From: an uncultured Ruminococcus sp.
GTDB lineage: Bacteria; Bacillota; Clostridia; Oscillospirales; Acutalibacteraceae
Assembly: GCA_902765855.1 (NCBI GenBank)
Contig: CACXBF010000001.1
Location: 377,117-441,116 of the forward strand
Direction: 5' to 3'
Length of the DNA stretch: 64,000 nucleotides
Shown one piece after another: positions 18,679-27,067 of this stretch. The notes under the pieces were generated by a model. The model was not told the origin of the DNA. It searched no databases and saw only the letters and a program-made list of their open reading frames with translations. How positions within the stretch are numbered: the first letter of the stretch is position 1; each line of letters starts with the position of its first letter. The translations under genes were made by a program, and so were the position numbers.

Positions 18679-19500
18679 TTGAAACGCAAAGAAAAATTAT
18701 TAGAAGAAGAAAAGAAATTATTAAATGAAGAAAAACAGTTTATTAAAAAAGAAGAGGAGATAATCAAAGAGGGCGAAAAAAAGCTTATCAAAGATGAAAA
18801 AGAACTTTTTCTTGAGTGTGAAAAGAAATGGGTATTTTTACTGCTTATGATGAGCGGCGGTTTTATGGGTGCGTTTACATATACTATAAGAGGAAATGTT
18901 TTCTGTAACGCACAGACCGGTAATATGGTTCTTATGGGTATTGCGCTTGGAGATGCAAATTGGCTTGAAGCGGCATATCTTTTGATTCCTATTTCGGCAT
19001 ATTTTCTTGGAGCAATAATTTCTGAAATTCTGCCAAAGAAAATAAAGAAAATAAACTTTCTGCGTTGGGATACATGTTTAATAGGTTTTGAGGTTTTAGT
19101 CTTGATAGCTCTTGGGTTTGTTCCCGAATCGGCACCATTTCAAATTTCGCAGGTTGCGATAAATTTCATATGCTCTATGCAATATAATACATTCAGACAA
19201 GCTGAGGGTGTACCTATGGCAACAACCTTCTGTACAAACCATTTAAGACAAACAGGCGTACATCTTATAAAATGGTTGAAGAAAAAAGACAAGAAAGCTA
19301 AATCTCGTTTTTTCCTTCATATATTTATGCTTTCTATGTTTATTGCAGGTGCAGCAGTAGGAACTGTACTTAGCAGACTTATCCTCGGTAAAGCTATATG
19401 GGGAGCAGCTATAATAATGATGATAATTTTCATAGGCTTATTTAGAGCAGACCGCACAAAAGAAAAAGGTATGCTCGAGAGAGTTCCAAAGGGACACTGA
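18679..19500 (+). CDS. DUF1275 (YoaK-family) membrane protein with charged coiled-coil N-terminus
   Basis: 273 residues from a TTG preceded by AAGGGGAG. Residues 1-50 are an extremely Glu/Lys-rich amphipathic stretch with repeats of the EEKKLL / KEEEII / EKKLIK type, predicted coiled coil. From ~52 on there are about six hydrophobic helices with DUF1275 signatures (SGGFMGAFTYTIRGNVFCNAQTGNM, split here as GGFMGAFTYTI and AQTGNMVLMG). The function of the family is unknown; a transport role is usually assumed. The ~50-residue extension is unusual for it. It is probably co-transcribed with mreB. Confidence 0.85.
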   Translation: MKRKEKLLEEEKKLLNEEKQFIKKEEEIIKEGEKKLIKDEKELFLECEKKWVFLLLMMSGGFMGAFTYTIRGNVFCNAQTGNMVLMGIALGDANWLEAAYLLIPISAYFLGAIISEILPKKIKKINFLRWDTCLIGFEVLVLIALGFVPESAPFQISQVAINFICSMQYNTFRQAEGVPMATTFCTNHLRQTGVHLIKWLKKKDKKAKSRFFLHIFMLSMFIAGAAVGTVLSRLILGKAIWGAAIIMMIIFIGLFRADRTKEKGMLERVPKGH

Positions 19501-19522
19501 GCAAACCTTACCTAAAATATAT

Positions 19523-19599
19523 TGGTATGCCCGACAGGAATTGAACCTGCGGCCTACAGAGTCGGAGTCTGTCGCTCTATCCAACTGAGCTACGGGCAT
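19523..19599 (-). tRNA. tRNA-Arg (anticodon CCG)
   Basis: On the minus strand: acceptor ATGCCCG/CGGGCAT, D arm GCTC-AGTTGGATA-GAGC, anticodon arm ACAGA-CTCCGAC-TCTGT (CCG, reads CGG), T arm GCAGG-TTCAATT-CCTGT, discriminator A and an encoded CCA end. Confidence 0.95.
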
Positions 19600-19684
19600 A
19601 TATAAAGTGTGCATATTAATGCACACTAAAAATAATTATATCATAATTTATTTTAGGATTCAAGTCGATTTTAGGAGGACGAAT

Positions 19685-19870
19685 ATGGACGTTCGTGTAG
19701 GCGATATTCTTGAAATGAAAAAGCCACACCCATGTGGAAATAAACGTTTTCATGTGTTAAGAGTTGGTATGGATTTCAAAATTAAATGCGAGCAGTGCGG
19801 GCATGAGATTATGCTCCCTCGTGTTAAAGCGGAAAAAAATATTAAAAAAATTATAAGAGAAGACGCTTAA
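19685..19870 (+). CDS. DUF951 family small zinc-ribbon-like protein
   Basis: 61 residues from ATG 19685 (AGGAGG just upstream at 19673-19679; longer in-frame starts would run through the tRNA leader region). The pattern VRVGDILEMKKPHPCG, then RVGMDFKIKCEQCGHEIMLPR, is diagnostic of DUF951. Three Cys and a His could bind zinc. The function is unknown. In many Firmicutes the gene sits near ychF or parB; here it directly precedes prfA (21 bases). Confidence 0.9.
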   Translation: MDVRVGDILEMKKPHPCGNKRFHVLRVGMDFKIKCEQCGHEIMLPRVKAEKNIKKIIREDA

Positions 19871-19891
19871 TTTAACGGAGGTTTTTTTGAT

Positions 19892-20962
19892 ATGTTTGAA
19901 AAAATAAACGCTCTCGATTTGCGTTATCAGGAGCTTGCAAGAAAAATTTGTGAGCCGTCTGTAATCAATGATACAGAGCTTTATAGGAATATTATGAAAG
20001 AATATAGTTCTCTTGAACCTATAGTTCTTAAATATAGAGAATATAAGAAAGCACAAGAGGACGAAAAAGAGGCTTTGGAATTGCTTTCAGGCGGTGGCTT
20101 GGATAAGGATTTTCGAGATATGGTTTCTGAGGAACTTAATGACGCAAGAGAACGCATAGAAAGTCTTTCAGAGGAATTGAAAATTTTACTTCTGCCAAAA
20201 GACCCGAACGATGACCGCAATGTTATTGTTGAAATTCGAGGCGGTGCAGGCGGAGAGGAAGCAGCGCTTTTTGCAGGCGTACTTTATCGTATGTACAGTA
20301 TGTATGCTGTTAAAAGAGGTTATAAAACTGAAATAATAAATGCCAACGAAACAGAACTTGGCGGATATAAAGAAATCAGCTTTATGATTACTGGTGACGG
20401 CGCTTATTCAAGATTGAAGTATGAGAGCGGAGTGCATAGAGTTCAGCGTGTTCCTGAAACAGAAACGCAGGGCAGAGTTCATACTTCAACAGTTACGGTT
20501 GCAGTTTTGCCGGAGGCTGATGATGTCGAGGTTGATATAAACCCAAATGATTTGCAGATTGACACTTTCCGTTCGAGTGGTGCAGGCGGTCAGCATATCA
20601 ATAAAACCTCCTCAGCAATAAGAATTACTCATATTCCAACAGGTATGGTTGTAGAATGTCAGGACGAGAGAAGTCAATTTAAAAATAAGGATAAGGCTCT
20701 TAAAGTTCTGAAATCAAGATTGCTTAAAATCGAACAGGAAAAACAGCATAATGAAGTTGCACAGGAAAGACGTTCACAGGTTGGAACAGGAGATAGAAGC
20801 GAAAGGATCCGAACCTATAATTATCCGCAGGGAAGAGTTACCGACCACAGAATAGGATTAACGCTTTATAAAATTGACGATATTCTTAATGGAAACATTG
20901 ATGAAATTATAGACGCACTTATTACAGCAGATAGAACGGAACAACTAAAAAATTCAGAATAA
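19892..20962 (+). CDS. prfA: Peptide chain release factor 1
   Basis: 356 residues. RF-1 recognises UAA/UAG; the catalytic loop [10 protein letters not shown] holds GGQ, and [12 protein letters not shown] and [21 protein letters not shown] are typical. A PxT-like recognition segment is visible ([16 protein letters not shown]). No prmC methylase gene is adjacent in this window. Confidence 0.96.
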   Translation: MFEKINALDLRYQELARKICEPSVINDTELYRNIMKEYSSLEPIVLKYREYKKAQEDEKEALELLSGGGLDKDFRDMVSEELNDARERIESLSEELKILLLPKDPNDDRNVIVEIRGGAGGEEAALFAGVLYRMYSMYAVKRGYKTEIINANETELGGYKEISFMITGDGAYSRLKYESGVHRVQRVPETETQGRVHTSTVTVAVLPEADDVEVDINPNDLQIDTFRSSGAGGQHINKTSSAIRITHIPTGMVVECQDERSQFKNKDKALKVLKSRLLKIEQEKQHNEVAQERRSQVGTGDRSERIRTYNYPQGRVTDHRIGLTLYKIDDILNGNIDEIIDALITADRTEQLKNSE

Positions 20963-20979
20963 TTATAGGAGGATTTATA

Positions 20980-21903
20980 TTGTTTAGAAGCGAAGTCAAA
21001 GGTGGATTTTGGACAAGTATCAGAATAATTCTTGGAGTAGCAGCATTTTGTTTATTTGTTTATCAACTGTATTTTGCAGGACAATGGATTTTAAAAGATG
21101 AACACGAAGGCAGAAAAATAGGATTTTCAGATTATGAAAACCTAAAAAATGGCGAAATGGTTTATGGAAAAATTGAAAGCGCTTCTTTTATTTTTGGAAC
21201 GATTAGTGTTGGGGAAAAAGAACTTAATTATTATCTTGTTAAAACGGATAATAATAGGATTCTTACATTTAGAACGGAAGTTGACAGTGAATGTGATATA
21301 GAATTTGCAAAAGTCCTAAAAGGTCAACAGAGTAGAAAATACTTTATAGGTTATGTGAAAGCAATGGCTGAAGCAGACAGAAGAACTATCTCTGCTAAAA
21401 CATTATCTGATAATACGCTTTTAAATATGGGAATTCGTACCGGATTTAATAAGGCGTCCCTAAATCAGGTTGTAGATGCTTCAATATATAAAGAATATTC
21501 TGATGAAGGCGTTGTTATTGCAACAGTAGTCGGCGGTTTATTTATGCTTGTTTTATCAATTCTATTTCTGAAAAAACCTATAAAAAATGCTATATATTGT
21601 ATAGGTGTTTCAAGAGGAAAAATAAAGCCATATATGCCAGAGGTTGATTTAGTTCAGCATGGTGATGAGTTTAAGAAATATGAAGAAATAAATCCCGATA
21701 ACGCTAAAGATATTGAATATTATAATGAGTATACTAAAGACTCTGTAGATTTTAATATAGAAGAAGACCGCAGAACTATATATGGAGAAGAATATATTAA
21801 ACCAAGACTTGAAAAAAGTATACCAACCTATGATGACTATAAATATGATTCATTTGATTTCACACAGGAAAATATCGAAAAGAAGGATATAAGTAAATTT
21901 TAG
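20980..21903 (+). CDS. Two-TM membrane protein of unknown function (A of a look-alike pair)
   Basis: 307 residues from a TTG preceded by AGGAGG. TM1 is ~12-33 and TM2 ~178-202; between them ~140 residues probably lie outside the cell. The tail (~105 residues) is acidic and Tyr-rich (KEYNEYTKDSVDFN type). The middle part begins with LKNGEMVYGKIESA and a strand-rich LNYYLVKTDNN region. The 23108 gene has the same plan and similar text (NKLVDATITDTVGAF, KKYYYLIPMENG). It resembles DUF6709-like proteins of Clostridia, but this is tentative. Its neighbours are prfA and sua5. Confidence 0.7.
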   Translation: MFRSEVKGGFWTSIRIILGVAAFCLFVYQLYFAGQWILKDEHEGRKIGFSDYENLKNGEMVYGKIESASFIFGTISVGEKELNYYLVKTDNNRILTFRTEVDSECDIEFAKVLKGQQSRKYFIGYVKAMAEADRRTISAKTLSDNTLLNMGIRTGFNKASLNQVVDASIYKEYSDEGVVIATVVGGLFMLVLSILFLKKPIKNAIYCIGVSRGKIKPYMPEVDLVQHGDEFKKYEEINPDNAKDIEYYNEYTKDSVDFNIEEDRRTIYGEEYIKPRLEKSIPTYDDYKYDSFDFTQENIEKKDISKF

Positions 21904-21995
21904 AATAATTTTATAAGAATATTGAATAATATGTCAAATAGTGGTAGACTATAATTTAGTTTATCACTATTTTTATATTAAAATGGAGTGAGATA

Positions 21996-23000
21996 ATGAA
22001 AACACTTTTGCTAAATAAAAATGAGATTGATATAGCTGCCGATATTATAAAAAATGGCGGTATAGTTGCTATGCCAACAGAAACTGTCTATGGACTTGCC
22101 GCGGACGCCTTAAACGGAGAAGCAGTTGCAAAGATATTTAAGGCAAAGGGCAGACCAATGGATAATCCACTTATAGTTCATATTTCAGATATTAAGCAAA
22201 TTGATATGCTTGTTTCGGAATTTCCCGATAAAGCAAAAAAGCTTGCTGAAAAATTTTGGCCGGGTCCACTTACAATAGTTTTACCTAAATCAGATATTAT
22301 ACCTGATGAGGTAAGTGCAGGGCTTTCAACTGTCGCAATACGCTTCCCTTCACACCCCGTTGCACACGAGCTTATCGCAAAATCATCACCTATAGCTGCT
22401 CCAAGTGCAAATCTTTCAGGAAGTCCAAGCCCAACAACAGTTCGCCATGTTTTGGCAGATATGGACGGTAGAATAGATGCAATCGTTGATGGTGGAGATT
22501 GTGAAGTTGGAGTTGAATCTACAGTTATAACTCTTGCTGAAGATGTTCCTACACTACTTCGTCCGGGCGGAGTAACTCTTGAGCAACTTAGAGCAGAAAT
22601 CGGAGAAGTAAAGGTTCACCCAGCAGTTTTGAAATCGCTTGGAAAGGGAATGAAAGCTTCAAGTCCCGGAATGAAATATAAGCATTATTCTCCAAAGGCA
22701 GAAGTCATCTTGCTTAGAGGTTCAGAACAGGGATTTTGCGAATATATAAAAGCAAATTCCGATGATAAAACAGCTGTGCTTTGCTATGAAGAAGAAAAGG
22801 ATAGTTTCAAAAATTATATTGTTTTAGGGAAAAAAGATGATGAGGCAACTCATGCGCATAGACTTTTTACCTGTCTTAGAGAAGCAGATGAAGACGGCTA
22901 TACTCGTGTTTATGCACATTGCCCGAGAGCAGAAGGTATAGGTCTTGCCGTATATAATAGAATTTTGAGAGCGGCAGCATTTAATGTTATAGATGTATAA
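21996..23000 (+). CDS. L-threonylcarbamoyladenylate synthase (Sua5/YwlC type)
   Basis: 334 residues, the long Sua5 form rather than short TsaC. The YrdC domain shows GGIVAMPTETVYGLAADA, KIFKAKGRPMDNPLIVHI, FWPGPLTIVLPK, VAIRFPSHPVA and SPIAAPSANLSGSPSPT. A linker (SPGMKYKHYSPKAEV) leads to the C-terminal Sua5 domain. It makes threonylcarbamoyl-AMP for t6A37 of ANN-decoding tRNAs. The start is set by GGAGTG nine bases ahead. Confidence 0.95.
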   Translation: MKTLLLNKNEIDIAADIIKNGGIVAMPTETVYGLAADALNGEAVAKIFKAKGRPMDNPLIVHISDIKQIDMLVSEFPDKAKKLAEKFWPGPLTIVLPKSDIIPDEVSAGLSTVAIRFPSHPVAHELIAKSSPIAAPSANLSGSPSPTTVRHVLADMDGRIDAIVDGGDCEVGVESTVITLAEDVPTLLRPGGVTLEQLRAEIGEVKVHPAVLKSLGKGMKASSPGMKYKHYSPKAEVILLRGSEQGFCEYIKANSDDKTAVLCYEEEKDSFKNYIVLGKKDDEATHAHRLFTCLREADEDGYTRVYAHCPRAEGIGLAVYNRILRAAAFNVIDV

Positions 23001-23046
23001 AAGTAAAATAGTTTTAGAAAAATGTGATATATGGAGAATTATTGAG

Positions 23047-23084
23047 TTATATATATTGCAATGAAGGGTATGCAATATATATAA
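23047..23084. other. AT-rich perfect hairpin after sua5
   Basis: TTATATATATTGCA (23047-23060) pairs with TGCAATATATATAA (23071-23084). It is followed by A-rich rather than T-rich sequence, so termination of sua5 is possible but not clear. Confidence 0.45.
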
Positions 23085-23107
23085 AAATAAATTTTAAGGG
23101 GTAAAAT

Positions 23108-23869
23108 ATGAAAGGATTAAGAATAGGAAATATAAACTTACTAAGAAATGTCGTTATGGTAATACTTTCTGCCTTAATGGCAATATTTTGTCTTTGGTCG
23201 GCAACAAATGAAATTATACTCCATAATAGCACTCCACTAAATTTAAATACAGCAACAGTTAATGAAATTGAAAGTAATAAATTAGTTGATGCAACAATTA
23301 CTGATACAGTTGGAGCTTTTATGTACGAAAAAAACTCTAAAAAATATTATTATCTTATTCCTATGGAAAATGGAATGTTTATTATTTTTGCTACGAGTGA
23401 TGTAAATCAAAAAAATATGCTGGATACATATATTGATTCATATGATGGAAAACTTAACTTAGAAATAAACGGTAGAATATCGTTACTTACAACTGAAGAA
23501 AAAAATGTATTTTTTAACTCAGTTGTAGATGCTGATATTGGAGTAAATTCTGTTGAAAAGGCGCAGCAATATATTGTCTCATATAAAATCGAAAACGATA
23601 GTCCGTCTATAAAATGGGTTTGGATTATAATTGGTATTATACTGCTGGCTTTCTCAATTATAACTTTGCTTAATCTTATTAAGAAGAGACAAAATAACAA
23701 GAATTATATAAATGCTATGCCTGATAATGGATATGATTCAAATAGAAATGCTTATAATCCATATTCAAATGATGAATACTACACAGGATATGATAATCCT
23801 CAACAAAATGATATAAATCCCCAAAATACACAGGCAAATAATAATCAAAATGATATTCATAGGTTCTGA
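23108..23869 (+). CDS. Two-TM membrane protein of unknown function (B of a look-alike pair)
   Basis: 253 residues. TM1 ~13-35, an exported region ~36-172, TM2 ~175-197, then a ~55-residue Asn/Tyr/Gln-rich low-complexity tail (NAYNPYSNDEYYTGYDN). The plan and several short strings resemble the 20980 protein, with sua5 between them. No catalytic motif is seen. AAGGGG precedes the ATG. coaE starts five bases after the stop. The Asn-rich tail suggests an unstructured cytoplasmic or interaction segment. Confidence 0.7.
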   Translation: MKGLRIGNINLLRNVVMVILSALMAIFCLWSATNEIILHNSTPLNLNTATVNEIESNKLVDATITDTVGAFMYEKNSKKYYYLIPMENGMFIIFATSDVNQKNMLDTYIDSYDGKLNLEINGRISLLTTEEKNVFFNSVVDADIGVNSVEKAQQYIVSYKIENDSPSIKWVWIIIGIILLAFSIITLLNLIKKRQNNKNYINAMPDNGYDSNRNAYNPYSNDEYYTGYDNPQQNDINPQNTQANNNQNDIHRF

Positions 23870-23874
23870 TTTAT

Positions 23875-24507
23875 ATGAAAAAAATTGTAATAGGTCTTAC
23901 CGGGCAAACAGGCGCAGGAAAAAGCACAGTTTCTGACGCTATGAAAAAGTGTGGATGCGGAATAATAGACGCGGATAAAATAGCAAGAGAGGTTGTCGAA
24001 CCAAAAACAGATTGCCTAAAAATGCTGACAAACGCTTTTGGCTGTGATATAATAAATAAAGATGGCTCGCTTAATAGAAAAAAGCTTGCCGAAAAAGCAT
24101 TTTCTTCTAAAGAAAATACAAAACTTCTCAACGAAATTACCCATCCACATATAGTTGAGCTCACAAAGCAAAGAATTGCTGAATATTTTGCGAATGGCTG
24201 TGAGATAGTTGTCTTTGACGCACCACAGCTTTTTGAAAGCGGCAGCGATAAGCTTTGTGATATAATAGTTTCAGTTATAGCCTCGCAGGAATGTCGTCTT
24301 CAAAGAATAATATCTCGTGACAGCATAAGCAGAGAGCAGGCTCTTTCTCGTATGAAAGTACAGCTTAGTGAGGAATATTTTCGGGAACATTCAGACTATA
24401 TTCTTAATGGAGAGCAGAGCATAAATGATCTTATTAGTGATGCAGAAGCTTTCGTTAAAATTGTTAAAGATGGTGGTTTCACACATAAGAAAGGTAGTGG
24501 CAGGTGA
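23875..24507 (+). CDS. coaE: Dephospho-CoA kinase
   Basis: 210 residues. P-loop GLTGQTGAGKST (~6-17), DADKIAREV (substrate), NEITHPHI and FDAPQLFESG. The RDSISREQALSRM stretch is the LID region. CoaE catalyses the last step of CoA synthesis. The stop overlaps the start of the lytic transglycosylase gene by four bases. Confidence 0.95.
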   Translation: MKKIVIGLTGQTGAGKSTVSDAMKKCGCGIIDADKIAREVVEPKTDCLKMLTNAFGCDIINKDGSLNRKKLAEKAFSSKENTKLLNEITHPHIVELTKQRIAEYFANGCEIVVFDAPQLFESGSDKLCDIIVSVIASQECRLQRIISRDSISREQALSRMKVQLSEEYFREHSDYILNGEQSINDLISDAEAFVKIVKDGGFTHKKGSGR

Positions 24508-25088
24508 ATAAGGCACTAAAAATAACGCTGACAATCATTCTTTTTGCGTTGGTTTTTGTAGCAATAATAATAGGTGTGAAATTTGCATATGATACATATA
24601 TCAACTCATCGTATCCATTAAAATATGAAGAAGAGGTTTCTGCAGCTTCGGCTGAATATAATATCCCTAAAGAGCTTATCTATGGAGTTATAAAAACAGA
24701 AAGCAATTTTAATCCGGATGCGGTTTCAGCAGCTGACGCTCGTGGACTTATGCAGCTTACTCAGCCAACATTTGAATGGCTTCATACCTATTATGCAAAT
24801 GATGACTACGATTCGAGCAATGCAGATTTACTTTTTGACCCAAAGATAAACATTAAGTATGGTACGCTATGTCTTTCGGTTCTTCTCGAAAGATATAATA
24901 ACGACCTCGATACGGCAATTTGTGCGTATAATGCAGGTTTGGGAAATGTCGATGAATGGCTGACTATGAGCCAATATTCCGCAGACGGGAAAACACTTGA
25001 TTCAACTCCGTTTGGTGAAACGAATGAATATCTCAAGCGTGTAAAAAATAATCGTGATAAATATGCCGAACTATATTTTAGCAAATAA
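24504..25088 (+). CDS. Membrane-anchored soluble-type lytic transglycosylase
   Basis: 194 residues from a GTG overlapping the coaE stop. An N-terminal signal anchor (~7-28) is followed by a Slt70-type catalytic domain: IPKELIYGVIKTESNFNPDA (catalytic Glu ~66), SAADARGLMQLTQPTFEWL, INIKYGTLCLSVLLERYNND and CAYNAGLGNVDEWL. It cleaves the MurNAc-GlcNAc bond to give 1,6-anhydroMurNAc ends in the wall. The coaE-SLT order recurs in Clostridia. Confidence 0.92.
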   Translation: MNKALKITLTIILFALVFVAIIIGVKFAYDTYINSSYPLKYEEEVSAASAEYNIPKELIYGVIKTESNFNPDAVSAADARGLMQLTQPTFEWLHTYYANDDYDSSNADLLFDPKINIKYGTLCLSVLLERYNNDLDTAICAYNAGLGNVDEWLTMSQYSADGKTLDSTPFGETNEYLKRVKNNRDKYAELYFSK

Positions 25089-25143
25089 GCAAAAAATTTC
25101 GTTATAAAATATCAGAGGTAAATCATAGAAAGGAAGATATAAT

Positions 25144-26553
25144 ATGGCAAATGAAGAAAAATCTCAGGCAAAGCTTTTGAAAGAAAAGCTTATGATGAAC
25201 AAGGAAAACGGCTCTAAGCGTGTAAGTGCTAAGGAAGTCGCTCAAGCAGATGATTTCTGCGAGGAATATAAGGACTTCCTCAATAAAGCTAAAACAGAGC
25301 GTGAGGCTGTAGCTTATGCTATTCAGATTGCTAAGGAAAACGGCTTTACTGAATATTCTGTTGACACAGAATATAAGGCTGGCGATAAGGTTTATGTCAA
25401 TAACAGAAATAAGGCAATTATGCTTGCAGTTATCGGTAAAAACGGCGTAAAAAACGGCGTTCATCTTGGTATAGCACATATAGATTCACCAAGACTTGAC
25501 CTCAAGCCAAACCCACTTTATGAAACTAGTAATATGGCTCTCTTTAAGACACATTACTATGGAGGGATTAAGAAGTATCAGTGGACAGCTATTCCACTTT
25601 CACTTCATGGTGTAGTTGCTCTCAAAGACGGCTCAACAGTTACAGTTAATATCGGTGAAGATGAAGGCGACCCTTGCTTCTGCGTTACAGACCTTCTTCC
25701 ACATCTTGCAGTAGAGCAGATGCAAAAAACAATGGTTAAGGCATTTACAGGCGAAGATTTGAATATTCTCGTAGCAAGCAGACCGTTTAACAATGATCCT
25801 GAGAGTGAGCAAGTTAAGCTCAATGTTCTTAATATCCTCAACGAAAAGTATGGAATTACGGAAACAGATTTCCTCTCTGCTGACCTTGAAGCAGTTCCGG
25901 CATTTAAGGCAAAGGACCTTGGTTTTGATAGAAGTATGATAGGTAGCTACGGACATGACGACAGAGTTTGTGCATATCCTGCACTTATGGCTGCTATTGA
26001 TGTTGAACTTCCTGAACAGACTTGTATTACAGTTCTTACTGACAAAGAAGAAATCGGAAGTGATGGCAATACTGGTATGAAGTCGCTTTATATGTATGAC
26101 TTTATTGCAGATCTTGCAAAAGCTGAAAGCGTTGAATTAAGACATGTTCTTGCGAAGAGTACCTGCCTTTCTGCTGATGTTAATGCAGCATTCGACCCAA
26201 CCTATGCTTCTGCATACGAAGTAAATAATTCTTGCTATATCAACAATGGTACAGTTATAACAAAGTATACAGGCAGTGGTGGCAAGAGCGGTACAAGTGA
26301 AGCTACCGCTGAATATATGGCAAAGGTTCGTGCAATTTTTGACGGTGCAGGCGTTCTTTGGCAGGCAGGAGAGCTTGGTAAGGTGGACGGCGGCGGCGGT
26401 GGAACAATCGCAAAGTTTGTTGCTAATCTTAATGTTGATGTAGTTGATTTAGGTGTTCCAGTTCTTTCTATGCACGCACCATTTGAAGTCGTTTCAAAAC
26501 TTGATGTATATATGACATATCGTGGAATTCTTGAATTTTATAAAGCAGAATAA
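25144..26553 (+). CDS. M18 family aminopeptidase
   Basis: 469 residues, a zinc aminopeptidase of the aspartyl aminopeptidase / ApeA type. Metal and catalytic motifs: LGIAHIDSPRLDLKP, YGHDDRVCAYPAL, VLTDKEEIGSDGNTG (catalytic Glu pair) and VPVLSMHAPFEVVSKLD (last His). The ~20-residue Lys-rich start is usual in clostridial members. It trims N-terminal residues from cytoplasmic peptides. GGAAG precedes the ATG; a terminator follows 65 bases after the stop. Confidence 0.93.
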   Translation: MANEEKSQAKLLKEKLMMNKENGSKRVSAKEVAQADDFCEEYKDFLNKAKTEREAVAYAIQIAKENGFTEYSVDTEYKAGDKVYVNNRNKAIMLAVIGKNGVKNGVHLGIAHIDSPRLDLKPNPLYETSNMALFKTHYYGGIKKYQWTAIPLSLHGVVALKDGSTVTVNIGEDEGDPCFCVTDLLPHLAVEQMQKTMVKAFTGEDLNILVASRPFNNDPESEQVKLNVLNILNEKYGITETDFLSADLEAVPAFKAKDLGFDRSMIGSYGHDDRVCAYPALMAAIDVELPEQTCITVLTDKEEIGSDGNTGMKSLYMYDFIADLAKAESVELRHVLAKSTCLSADVNAAFDPTYASAYEVNNSCYINNGTVITKYTGSGGKSGTSEATAEYMAKVRAIFDGAGVLWQAGELGKVDGGGGGTIAKFVANLNVDVVDLGVPVLSMHAPFEVVSKLDVYMTYRGILEFYKAE

Positions 26554-26617
26554 CAGAATATTTTTCCTATATGGAAAAATATATTGTCAAATTGTAAAAA
26601 ATAAATAGGTTTTTATT

Positions 26618-26671
26618 GTACCGCAGAAAAACTTTTTAGTATTTAAAAGCTATTTTCTGCGGTACTTTTTT
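26618..26671 (+). terminator. Terminator after the M18 aminopeptidase gene
   Basis: GTACCGCAGAAAA (26618-26630) pairs perfectly with TTTTCTGCGGTAC (26653-26665), followed by six Ts. Confidence 0.85.
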
Positions 26672-26751
26672 GCGTTTTTTACAATTTATTTTTTAAAAAT
26701 GCAGATTTTAATGACGGTATGTAACAATAAATTTTAAAGGTCTTGTAAACA

Positions 26752-26780
26752 TTGACAAGTTCGCTCGTTTGTATTATTAT
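26752..26780 (+). promoter_or_regulatory. murA promoter
   Basis: TTGACA (26752-26757), 17-base spacer, TATTAT (26775-26780). The start point near 26787 leaves a leader of ~280 bases. Confidence 0.75.
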
Positions 26781-26786
26781 CAATAA

Positions 26787-27067
26787 GAGGCGGTGTATAT
26801 TATATGCAAGTTTTTAATCGTACTGACGGAAAATCATAGCCGTTCAGATAGTTGGATAAATTATTCTGACTCATCATCGTCTTTTTATGTATGACAGAAA
26901 TTTATAAAGTTTTGCTCAGGCCTTTGAAAAGGCTTATTAAAATGTATAAGGGTATAAAAATAAACCTTTATTAAATTAAATAACAACGCTGTTTTCATTA
27001 AACAGCTTTCTTAAATATTATGTAAGGTCGGGTTCTTTAGCCCAGATACTTTTGGGAGTGTTTTAGC
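26787..27067 (+). promoter_or_regulatory. Long untranslated leader of murA
   Basis: No gene is seen in these ~280 transcribed bases. They contain a repeat-like hairpin (26918-26936), a hairpin GCTGTTT/AAACAGC (26988-27006) followed by TTTCTT, which is attenuator-like, and short G/C pairings near 27030-27056. It does not match a riboswitch I know. Confidence 0.4.
26907..26940 (+). repeat. Fragment of the dispersed repeat family in the murA leader
   Basis: AAAGTTTTGCTCAGGCCTTT, then GAAAAGGCTT, matches the start and H1 hairpin of the element at 39417-39450, again with different paired bases. Confidence 0.5.
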
